This document shows positions 1 to 5,522 of a stretch of 5,622 nucleotides of DNA, one piece after another. Below the pieces are notes generated by a model, which had not been told where the DNA came from, did not search any database, and saw nothing but the letters and a program-made list of their open reading frames with translations. Source of the stretch: Candidatus Glassbacteria bacterium RIFCSPLOWO2_12_FULL_58_11. Lineage in GTDB: Bacteria > Gemmatimonadota > Glassbacteria > GWA2-58-10. Numbering within the stretch: the stretch's first letter is position 1; each line of letters begins with the position of its first letter. The translations under genes and the position numbers were made by a program. The stretch is taken from assembly GCA_001780825.1 (NCBI GenBank), contig MFIX01000127.1, forward strand, positions 1 through 5,622. The letters run 5' to 3'.

Positions 1-563
1 TTGATAAAAATTTGCCAGCGGTTAGCCCCCAGACAGGCGGCGGCCTCCTCCGGCTCGCTCTCCAGGTCCTCCAGCACCGGTTGGACTGTGCGTATTACAA
101 AGGGCAATCCGATAAAGGTCAGGGCAACGACAATCCCAAGGGGGGTGTACGCCACCTTAATTCCCGCCGGCTCGAGGAAACGGCCGATCCAGCCGTTGCT
201 CGAATAAAGACCCGCCAGGGTGATACCGGCGACCGCCGTCGGCAGGGCGAAAGGAAGGTCGACAAGGGCATCCACCAGCCGCTTAGCGGGAAGTGTATAC
301 CGAACCAGAACCCAAGCCACCAATAGTCCGAAAACACCATTAATCAGGGCAGCAAGCAGTGCGGCCCCAAAAGTCAACCGGAACGAGGCCAGCACCCGCG
401 CCGAACCGACTATCCTCCAGAACTCCTGCCAGGTGAGGCTTGCAGACTTGAACACCAGTCCGGAGAGCGGAATCAAGACGATCAGGCTCAGGTAAAGAAC
501 CGTGAAACCCAAGGAGAGACCGAAACCCGGGATTGCGCTGCGCTGTTTGAGCAATAATTTCAT
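1..563 (-). CDS. cysT: Sulfate/thiosulfate ABC transporter permease CysT (CysU), N-terminal part, runs off the window
   Basis: Inner-membrane permease of the sulfate/thiosulfate importer, which works with Sbp or CysP, CysW and the ATPase CysA. The 187 codons present align by eye with E. coli CysU along their length: an IPGFGLSLG start, a stretch near NGVFGLLVAW (75-84), DLPFALPTAVAG (102-113) and FVIRTVQPVLE (155-165). Hydrophobic segments lie at about 14-38, 60-88, 104-120 and 141-160. The EAA loop that contacts the ATPase begins at residues 172-180 (EEAAACLGA) and is cut by the window edge; about 90 residues are missing. Two in-frame ATGs exist, at 575 and 563. I chose 563 because GGAG at 570-573 sits 6 nt upstream, while the ATG at 575 has no good ribosome site and has a stop five codons before it. 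The gene follows sbp by 70 bp and is probably in the same operon. The family call is firm; distinguishing CysT from CysW rests on this similarity and on its position directly after sbp. Confidence 0.94.
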   Translation of the reverse strand, partial: MKLLLKQRSAIPGFGLSLGFTVLYLSLIVLIPLSGLVFKSASLTWQEFWRIVGSARVLASFRLTFGAALLAALINGVFGLLVAWVLVRYTLPAKRLVDALVDLPFALPTAVAGITLAGLYSSNGWIGRFLEPAGIKVAYTPLGIVVALTFIGLPFVIRTVQPVLEDLESEPEEAAACLGANRWQIFI

Positions 564-569
564 CCAGAA

Positions 570-573
570 CTCC
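570..573 (-). promoter_or_regulatory. Ribosome binding site that decides the cysT start
   Basis: The minus strand reads GGAG here, 6 nt before the ATG at 563. The alternative ATG at 575 overlaps this site and has no comparable motif upstream, so the shorter form is favoured. Confidence 0.6.
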
Positions 574-596
574 ATGCGGTTGGCCGCTCAGGCGGC

Positions 597-623
597 GCCG
601 GGGGAGAATAGTCCTCCCCCGGC
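597..623 (-). other. Intercistronic hairpin between sbp and cysT
   Basis: A perfect 10-bp inverted repeat: GCCGGGGGAG at 597-606 pairs with CTCCCCCGGC at 614-623, with a 7-nt loop. It starts 11 bp after the sbp stop codon. Neither strand has a T-tract behind it, so it is not a standard intrinsic terminator. Very stable hairpins after a binding-protein gene are known in ABC operons to protect the upstream message from 3' exonucleases and lower permease expression. That role is inferred here. Confidence 0.65.
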
Positions 624-633
624 TTAAGCGGAA

Positions 634-1659
634 TTATGGCGCTGGCTCAAATATCTTATCGAAAATGCCTCCATCCGCGAAATGCGCCTTCTGCGCCTTC
701 TGCCAGCCGCCGAAGACCGCATCGATGGTAAACAGCTCCAGTTGCGGGAAGCGCTTGAGGTCGGCTGGATCGGCGTATTCGGGAGAAACCGGCCGATAAT
801 AATGCTTGGCCGCTATCTTCTGCCCTTCCGGAGAATATAAGTAATTCAAGTAGGCTTCGGCAACTTCCGCAGTTCCATGTTTCCCGGCCACCTTGTCAAC
901 CAGAGCGACCGGCGGCTCGGCGATGATGCTCAACGAGGGAACGATGATTTCGAATTTGTCCGGTCCCAGCTCGTTGACCGCCAGAAAGGCCTCGTTCTCC
1001 CAGGCCAGCAGCACATCTCCGATGCCGCGCTGGACGAAGGTCGTGGTGGAACCACGCGCTCCCGAGTCGAGAATCGGAACGTTTTTGAAGAGACGGCCGA
1101 CGAAATCCCGGGCGGACTGCTCGCTGCCGCCGCTCTGGCGCAGGGCGTAGCCCCAGGCCGCCAGATAGTTCCAGCGGGCTCCTCCCGAGGTCTTCGGATT
1201 GGGGGTGATGACCGAAACGCCCGGTTTCACCAGATCGTTCCAGTCGTGAATCCCTTTGGGGTTCCCCTTGCGCACCAGAAAGACGATGGTCGAGGTGTAG
1301 GGAGCGCTATTGTGCGGCAGGCGTTTTTGCCAGTCGGCCGGGATCAGACCGGCCTTTTCGTGGATGGCGTCTATGTCATAGGCCAGCGCCAGGGTAACTA
1401 CGTCGGCTTCGAGACCGTCGATTACAGCCCGCGCCTGCTTGCCGGAACCGCCGTGAGATTGTCGTACTGTGACGATATCGCCGGTTTTCTGCTTCCAGTA
1501 CTTGGCGAACTTCTCGTTGAACTCCTGATAAAGCTCCCGGGTCGGGTCATAGGATACGTTGAGGAGAGTAACCGCTTTCGCCTGAGCAGGGGCGGCCAAG
1601 AAAAGCAGCAGGACCAGGGCAATGAAAGCCAGGGAAGGTATGAGTTTTTCTCTAAACAT
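634..1659 (-). CDS. sbp: Periplasmic sulfate-binding protein Sbp
   Basis: Captures sulfate (possibly also thiosulfate) in the periplasm and delivers it to the CysT/CysW permease. The protein has 341 residues, close to the family's usual length. Residues 1-27 are a signal peptide: basic start, long Leu/Ala/Phe core, and an AQA cleavage site. Both sulfate-binding family signatures are present: K56-Q-K-T-G-D through Q67-S68, and NPKTSGGAR at 154-162. Residues matching the known sulfate ligands of Salmonella Sbp are kept: the Ser in GGSGK (S72), S158-G159-G160, the Ala in SGARG (A201) and Trp in LAWENE (W220). The match to E. coli Sbp is strong over the mature protein, for example LLNVSYDPTRELY and NSAPYTSTIVFLVRKGNPK. 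The frame is open to an ATG at 1710, but that start overlaps the porin gene and would put 17 extra residues before the signal peptide. The ATG at 1659 has AGGAG 6 nt upstream. It lies 40 bp after the porin stop and 70 bp before cysT, which supports one operon. Sbp is preferred over CysP because of closer similarity. Confidence 0.97.
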   Translation of the reverse strand: MFREKLIPSLAFIALVLLLFLAAPAQAKAVTLLNVSYDPTRELYQEFNEKFAKYWKQKTGDIVTVRQSHGGSGKQARAVIDGLEADVVTLALAYDIDAIHEKAGLIPADWQKRLPHNSAPYTSTIVFLVRKGNPKGIHDWNDLVKPGVSVITPNPKTSGGARWNYLAAWGYALRQSGGSEQSARDFVGRLFKNVPILDSGARGSTTTFVQRGIGDVLLAWENEAFLAVNELGPDKFEIIVPSLSIIAEPPVALVDKVAGKHGTAEVAEAYLNYLYSPEGQKIAAKHYYRPVSPEYADPADLKRFPQLELFTIDAVFGGWQKAQKAHFADGGIFDKIFEPAP

Positions 1660-1665
1660 GAGGTT

Positions 1666-1670
1666 CTCCT
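1666..1670 (-). promoter_or_regulatory. Ribosome binding site of sbp
   Basis: AGGAG on the minus strand, 6 nt from the ATG at 1659. It settles the start choice against the upstream in-frame ATG at 1710. Confidence 0.75.
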
Positions 1671-1699
1671 GAGGGAAACGGATTAAATGAGTTTGTCGA

Positions 1700-3064
1700 T
1701 TAGTAGGCAACCTGGAACCGGATCAGCAGGACCTTTTCCGATTCCCGGTCACCGGTTGCCCCGCCTCGATCGAAAGCGGTTTGCTCATAGCCGGCTGACA
1801 CCTTTAGCTGCCGGTCGAGGTACCAGTTGACCCCCACTCCCAGAGCCGCGGCTTTCCCAGCGGCCTTGGCCGGGTCAGCGAAAACCGGGAACGCGGCTTT
1901 ATCCACTTGCAGTTCATGATAGCGGGCCGCTAACTCGACGGCGCCCCAGACACCATTGCGGGGATTGAATGGCCGCTTCGGTTTGACATCCGTAAAGGAG
2001 GCCTCCCCGCCGGTGACTACCCAGGATGCCGCCAGCTGCCAGGCTGTGTTGGCAAGATTGGCCGTTTCCGTTCCTTTCCTGGTTTCCTGCACGGACCGGA
2101 CATACTCGCCTAACAGGCCGAGAGGGCCTTGGTAATAGTAGAATTGAGGCGAAAGCCGCCAGCGGCGCCCATCCGCGATGGCGTCCGTTCGGTAGCTGAA
2201 AAAGGTCCGCTGGCCCGGAGTACTAAAAGACGGGAGTCCCCCCTTCTGGTGTCCCACACTACCAGCAATGCCTACACCCAGCCCTTGGGACAGATCGGCG
2301 CCGGCTTTTCTGAAAGGATGGGCAAACACGCGGCCGACAAGATCCTTGTCGTCGTTGCTGTCACCGTCAGTGCTGCCACCATCGGAAGCGCCGTTGAAGA
2401 GGCCCACGGCGTATTCCAGACTTCCCTTTGCCAGTGCTCCGCCAAGCTGGATACCTAGATCGCGGTTTGGAACCAGGCTGGTCGGCTGGCCCCTCTCGAT
2501 GAACAGCAAGTTCGCCCCCGACTTCAGGCGTTCCAGTCCCAGAGGCGGCTTGAATTTTCCGGCCCGTAACTGAGCCGCCGGCCAGTAAGCGAACTCAATA
2601 TATGAATCTTGCAGGACAGTCTTGCCCTGGCCAAAATCCGGCATAATTCTAAACCTGGTGTATTTGTTCAACGTTCCTTCGAAAATTGTCCGGACACGCC
2701 GAAGGAGTATGTCGTTGGTGGCCGGCTGTTCATCGTCATTGTAATATAATCGCCCGTCCGCCTGCATGTAGCCACGTAGCTTCAATTGATAGGAGCCGTC
2801 GGCAGACCGGATAACGAACCCCTTCTCCCCGGCTTCAAGCACGGCTTGCCTGGCGGCCGCACTGTCGGCCTTTTCTTTCTCCAGTTCAAACTTGCGCTCT
2901 AGAATTCGAATCTTTTGATCGAGCTCCTGCCAGCGTTCCCCAGTCGTGTCGACAGGAGGAACCTCCGCATACACCGGATTTCTCCCCAACATGATACCCG
3001 CGACCAGGCTGGTGAGAACTAACCGGATGCTTGTCATCCTATCCTTGCTTTTATATACCTTCAT
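1700..3064 (-). CDS. Outer-membrane anion porin, OprO/OprP (Porin_O_P) family; likely sulfate uptake porin
   Basis: A 454-residue outer-membrane beta-barrel precursor. A signal peptide (about 1-33) ends in VYA before EVPP. Residues 43-80 are charged and Leu/Glu/Lys/Ala-rich, likely a short coiled coil, as often found at the N terminus of this family. The barrel follows from about 83, with typical family segments: LKLRGYMQADGRLY (95-108), LLRRVRTIFEGTL (120-132), a PDFGQG stretch (142-147) and LRAGKFKPPLGLERL (166-180). The protein ends in IRFQVAY, alternating hydrophobic residues with a terminal aromatic, the usual assembly signal for BAM. Family members in Pseudomonas are phosphate or polyphosphate selective; a sulfate role here is inferred only from the adjacent sbp and cysT. 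An Asp/Ser/Gly-rich stretch at 226-242 is probably an external loop. The ATG at 3064 has GGAG 5 nt upstream. A second ATG at 3037 with AGGA 4 nt upstream would also leave a full signal peptide, so the start is not certain. Confidence 0.88.
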   Translation of the reverse strand: MKVYKSKDRMTSIRLVLTSLVAGIMLGRNPVYAEVPPVDTTGERWQELDQKIRILERKFELEKEKADSAAARQAVLEAGEKGFVIRSADGSYQLKLRGYMQADGRLYYNDDEQPATNDILLRRVRTIFEGTLNKYTRFRIMPDFGQGKTVLQDSYIEFAYWPAAQLRAGKFKPPLGLERLKSGANLLFIERGQPTSLVPNRDLGIQLGGALAKGSLEYAVGLFNGASDGGSTDGDSNDDKDLVGRVFAHPFRKAGADLSQGLGVGIAGSVGHQKGGLPSFSTPGQRTFFSYRTDAIADGRRWRLSPQFYYYQGPLGLLGEYVRSVQETRKGTETANLANTAWQLAASWVVTGGEASFTDVKPKRPFNPRNGVWGAVELAARYHELQVDKAAFPVFADPAKAAGKAAALGVGVNWYLDRQLKVSAGYEQTAFDRGGATGDRESEKVLLIRFQVAY

Positions 3065-3097
3065 TGTTACTCCATTGTCAGGCTGTCAGTTATTCTG

Positions 3098-3142
3098 AAA
3101 ATAAAAAACCCACTGTGCAAGCTATGTTCGCCCGGCAGTGGG
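3098..3142 (-). terminator. Intrinsic terminator in the porin-sbp-cysT leader
   Basis: On the minus strand CCCACTG (3142-3136) pairs perfectly with CAGTGGG (3115-3109), followed at once by six T, an A and four more T (3108-3098). The 20-nt loop can add a short inner stem (GCGA with TTGC). It lies 34 nt before the porin ATG and after the leader frame, so it would stop transcription before the structural genes. That position points to conditional termination rather than the end of an upstream gene. Confidence 0.85.
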
Positions 3143-3200
3143 AAGGTCACATTGCTCTGGATGCAATTGCTTTATTGCGTAATCAGAGTCAGTCCTCCCC
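3140..3200 (-). promoter_or_regulatory. Candidate antiterminator stem-loop overlapping the terminator
   Basis: In the minus-strand RNA GGGGAGG (3200-3194) can pair with CCUUCCC (3146-3140) over 7 bp with one G-U pair. The second arm shares three bases (3140-3142) with the 5' arm of the terminator, so the two helices compete. Inside the loop are further helices: CUCUG (3188-3184) with CAGAG (3159-3155), and GCAAU (3178-3174) with AUUGC (3167-3163). I do not recognise a known riboswitch aptamer here. Folding was done by eye, without energies. Confidence 0.5.
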
Positions 3201-3309
3201 GGCCAGGCTTGATACAAATGCAGCAAATAGTAGTGCATATGGTTTGGAAATATCCGGTGCTCCACCGGATTAGCCCCTGTCCCAAATTTAATAAAATAAT
3301 GTTCTTCAT
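3172..3309 (-). CDS. Candidate cysteine-rich leader peptide (45 aa) for attenuation
   Basis: An uninterrupted frame from ATG at 3309 to TAA at 3172, in the leader of the porin-sbp-cysT operon. Residues 25-32 read C-T-T-I-C-C-I-C, giving four Cys codons (TGC, TGC, TGC, TGT) in eight. The stop comes 30 nt before the terminator hairpin. A ribosome held at these codons would sit just before the first antiterminator arm (3194-3200), while a moving ribosome passes over it. This fits ribosome-mediated attenuation as in trp and his operons, with Cys as the sensed amino acid, which makes sense for sulfate uptake. Against it: the start has only CAGG directly before the ATG and a GAG 9 nt upstream, so the ribosome site is poor; 45 codons is longer than most leader peptides; and a frame of this length could occur by chance. 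No similarity to a known protein is recognised. Confidence 0.45.
   Translation of the reverse strand: MKNIILLNLGQGLIRWSTGYFQTICTTICCICIKPGRGGLTLITQ
3243..3286 (-). other. Two-part hairpin in the leader (perfect 8-bp inner stem)
   Basis: ATCCGGTG at 3252-3259 and CACCGGAT at 3263-3270 form a perfect 8-bp stem with a 3-nt loop. An outer 5-bp stem joins TTTGG (3243-3247) to CCAAA (3282-3286) with an uneven internal loop. It lies inside the candidate leader frame, upstream of its Cys codons. It could be an RNA pausing or folding element of the leader, or a small dispersed palindromic repeat. One copy in this window cannot decide. Confidence 0.5.
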
Positions 3310-3387
3310 CCTGGTTAACTCTATAGTTAAATATCTTCCCGGTTGTAAATTGCCCGCCGCAGCTACCTTTGTCCTGGGCGTATAATC

Positions 3388-3400
3388 TCGATAATATCGA
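3388..3400. promoter_or_regulatory. Perfect palindrome at the expected transcription start, candidate operator
   Basis: TCGATAATATCGA is a perfect inverted repeat with 6-bp arms around one base. It covers the predicted start point of the promoter at 3406-3434, where a bound dimer would block RNA polymerase. The regulator is unknown and I cannot match the site to a named family with confidence. Confidence 0.4.
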
Positions 3401-3405
3401 TTGAC

Positions 3406-3442
3406 AAGATATAGTATAAGATCCTTTTTGTCAAGTTTTTTT
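3406..3442 (-). promoter_or_regulatory. Sigma-70-type promoter of the porin-sbp-cysT operon
   Basis: On the minus strand a perfect -35 TTGACA (3434-3429) is followed after 17 nt by TATCTT (3411-3406), a 4-of-6 match to the -10 box. A run of seven A (3442-3436) lies directly upstream, like an UP element. The start would fall near 3399, giving a leader of about 335 nt before the porin. A weaker alternative is TTGTCA (3407-3402) with TATACG (3384-3379), also 17 nt apart; the palindrome would then lie in its spacer. Another is TTTACA with TATAGA close to the leader ATG. The first is favoured for its -35 box and A-tract. Confidence 0.55.
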
Positions 3443-3506
3443 CGTTATTGCAGGTTGGGCCACTTGCAGTCAATGCGGCTCGACTTTAGCCGGCCGAGAG
3501 CTTATT
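3443..3506. other. Spacer between the beta-helix gene and the sulfate operon promoter, nothing firm seen
   Basis: Short stretch after the stop of the beta-helix gene. It contains a weak 5-bp hairpin (CGGCT with AGCCG on the minus strand) without a T-tract and a direct repeat TTGCAG at 3449-3454 and 3465-3470. I find no credible terminator, so read-through from the upstream gene into the operon leader is possible. Confidence 0.4.
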
Positions 3507-5522
3507 TCAGGGCCGGCGGCCTAGCGGAAAGACTCCGTCGACAGCAGAGCCGAACTCAAACGCCCCCAGGTCCGGCGCCTGGCCGAGATAACCGTCATTG
3601 ATATTTGGCAGGACCTCTCCCCGGTCTATACAGGGGCTGCCGGGAGCCAGGCGGAAGCGGCCGGACTTCCGGTCCTGGAACAGAGGGTCGGCCTGAAGGC
3701 CATGCAGCTCCCAGCCTTTCTTCTCCTGGAGGTCTTTCAAGAAATATAATTCCTGGTCCGGGAAATGGAAAAACCTCTTATATGGGGTCCCGACCCAGAT
3801 TTCGAACCAGGGGGTATCGGCGGTATACCAGTCGTTGTAGTCCAGCGAATTGTTTCTCTCCGGGACCTTGGAGGTCCAGAAGGGGTAAGCGCTGGCGAAG
3901 AAGATATTGTTGCGGAATATCTGGCCGCTCAGGGGCCGGCTGACCACCAGGGTGTTGACCGCCGGGTCGTTGCTGCAGATCGTGTTGTGATACAGAAAGC
4001 ACCAGCCTCTTCCCATCCCCTCGGCTTCGAAACCGCTACCGTATTTCAGTGTCTGCCAGTTCTCATCATACAGCACGTTATACATAATATAGGCCGGACC
4101 GACATTGATCGGGGCCAGGGAAACCCCGGTAAACAGGTCGTGGCAGACATTGTTCCAGAAGCGCCAGTTAATGCTCGGGCCCTCCGGCTCGATTACATCA
4201 TCCCGGGTATTATAAAATTCGTTGTCGTAGACATCCCAGTCGCAGTTGTAGGATTCGTTCCACAGGCTGTCCCAGACCGAGGGCGACAGACCATCGTAAA
4301 GGTCGTGTATCCGGCAGCCGCGGACCACAGTGCCACGCCCCCCGGTGGACATTACCCCGCCGCCTTCCTCATCGTGGTCCTTGGTCATGGCCCAGGGCCA
4401 GAGGGGGATCGAAGTGTCCCAGAGCTCGCAGCTCTCCACCAGGTTGCCCTCGGCCCGCGCGCCGCTGATCTCGACAATCGAGCGCATACCGTGGATCGAA
4501 CAGTTGCGGATCACGCACCAGGCTGAGCGCTCGAGGCTCACTCCGGCGCCATTGGCCGACCCGCCATAGTCGCGGATTTCGAGGCCCTCGATCAGCACAT
4601 AGTCCGCCTCGCGGACCCGGATGCCACAGTCGAGCGCGCCGATCTGCACCGGCAGGCGACCAGGATCCGCGTCGGAAGAGAGGCGGACAAACAGACGGCC
4701 GGAGTTCTCATCCTGGTACCAACCGCCCGGCGCGCCGCAGATGAATTCCTCGAACTCGGGCGGGGTCAGGTAGTGGTACAGGCGCACTCCATCCACCGCC
4801 AGGTAATGCGTCCTGTGGCCCGCCTCCGTGGAATAGACACCTCCGCCTTCAGCCTGCCATTTGCCGCTCGCCTGGACATTATCATATTCCGGGTCGGCCC
4901 CTGAGAGGACCACGCCCTTGTCCCGAGCGATAAAGCTGATATAAGCGCCGGGCTTGCCCGGCCGTCTGACTGTCACCGATTCACGGTAGATGCCGGGTGT
5001 GATACGGACAATGTCGCCCGGGCGGGCCAGGTCGGCGGCCTTCTGGATAGTAGCCAGAGGACTTTCCACGGTGCCCTTATTCTGGTCATCCCCGGCCGGA
5101 TCGACAAAATATTCCCTTCCCCCGCCGACCGGAAAGCTCGCGGAGCGGGTAGAGACAACTATCGGCGGCTTTTCGCCCAGAACACCGGCCGGATCGGTCA
5201 CTTTGACCGATATTTCGTACTGCGTTCCGGCCTTGAGGAAGAAAATACTGCCCGCGAAACGGTCGCCCTTGATCCGGGACAGCGGAAGAGCCTGTCTCCA
5301 CTGGCTCCGGCCTTTTTCACGAAAGCTGACCGCGACGGTCGCATTGGAGTCCGAATCTCCACCATAAGCCAACCGCAGGCCGATACACTCGAAGGTCGGG
5401 TAGGCTTCCAGGCTATTGAGCGTAATCCCTTTATCGGAGGCATAGAGAAGCTTTGCCGTGACTAGGCAAAGAATGAAAAGAAAAAAAATTAATATTTCCG
5501 CGGCGTGACGGACCCTATTCAT
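3507..5522 (-). CDS. Secreted right-handed parallel beta-helix protein with N-terminal Fn3-like domain
   Basis: A 671-residue exported protein of unknown substrate. Residues 1-28 are a signal peptide: basic MNRVRH, a long Ile/Leu/Phe core, and LYA before S29. Residues 33-127 look like a fibronectin-III-type beta-sandwich ending in AGTQYEISVKVTDPAG. YFVDPAGDDQNKGT at 138-151, SPLATIQKAADLARPGDIVRI (154-174) and PGIYRE (176-181) form the entry typical of DUF1565/pectin-lyase-like beta-helix proteins. Repeated short turns follow, such as VLIEGLEIRDY, CVIRNCSIHG, LVESCELWD, TVVRGCRIHD, WDVYDNEFYN and QIFRNNIFFA. The end has the common cap DPLF (612-615), FRLAPGSPCIDRG (623-635) and DLGAFEFG (651-658). 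Such folds occur in polysaccharide lyases, glycosidases and surface proteins; I see no motif that fixes an activity. The frame is open to an ATG at 5618, but the Pro-rich extension would precede the signal peptide. The ATG at 5522 has GGAG 9 nt upstream. No terminator is evident after its stop. No link to sulfate uptake is apparent. The 100 bp upstream (5523-5622) show no convincing promoter. Confidence 0.85.
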   Translation of the reverse strand: MNRVRHAAEILIFFLFILCLVTAKLLYASDKGITLNSLEAYPTFECIGLRLAYGGDSDSNATVAVSFREKGRSQWRQALPLSRIKGDRFAGSIFFLKAGTQYEISVKVTDPAGVLGEKPPIVVSTRSASFPVGGGREYFVDPAGDDQNKGTVESPLATIQKAADLARPGDIVRITPGIYRESVTVRRPGKPGAYISFIARDKGVVLSGADPEYDNVQASGKWQAEGGGVYSTEAGHRTHYLAVDGVRLYHYLTPPEFEEFICGAPGGWYQDENSGRLFVRLSSDADPGRLPVQIGALDCGIRVREADYVLIEGLEIRDYGGSANGAGVSLERSAWCVIRNCSIHGMRSIVEISGARAEGNLVESCELWDTSIPLWPWAMTKDHDEEGGGVMSTGGRGTVVRGCRIHDLYDGLSPSVWDSLWNESYNCDWDVYDNEFYNTRDDVIEPEGPSINWRFWNNVCHDLFTGVSLAPINVGPAYIMYNVLYDENWQTLKYGSGFEAEGMGRGWCFLYHNTICSNDPAVNTLVVSRPLSGQIFRNNIFFASAYPFWTSKVPERNNSLDYNDWYTADTPWFEIWVGTPYKRFFHFPDQELYFLKDLQEKKGWELHGLQADPLFQDRKSGRFRLAPGSPCIDRGEVLPNINDGYLGQAPDLGAFEFGSAVDGVFPLGRRP

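Noticed and set aside
877..1686. Long open frame on the plus strand (269 codons)
   Set aside because: It is exactly antisense to sbp, whose protein is clearly conserved. The translation is Gly/Arg/Gln-rich with no recognisable domain, as expected of a shadow frame in GC-rich DNA.
3122..3238. A second minus-strand short frame (38 codons) from ATG at 3238 to TAG at 3122
   Set aside because: It has no ribosome site, only one Cys codon, and would carry ribosomes into the terminator's 5' arm. It overlaps the better-placed frame 3172-3309.
3031..3385. Two plus-strand frames covering the leader region
   Set aside because: No good ribosome sites, no recognisable protein, and the minus strand here carries a coherent set of promoter, terminator and pairing signals.
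3065..3400. Known riboswitch classes (SAM, cobalamin, TPP, c-di-GMP, fluoride) in the leader
   Set aside because: I compared remembered core motifs by eye and none fits. A covariance-model search would be needed to exclude them fully.
3401..3442. Plus-strand terminator-like structure: TTGACAA paired with TTGTCAA, then a T7 run
   Set aside because: The stem is AT-rich with a long loop and no plus-strand gene ends here. The same bases are better explained as the -35 box and A-tract of the minus-strand promoter.
3765..4526. Long open frame on the plus strand (253 codons)
   Set aside because: Antisense to the beta-helix gene; composition rich in Val, Ala, Asp and Pro and no recognisable motif.
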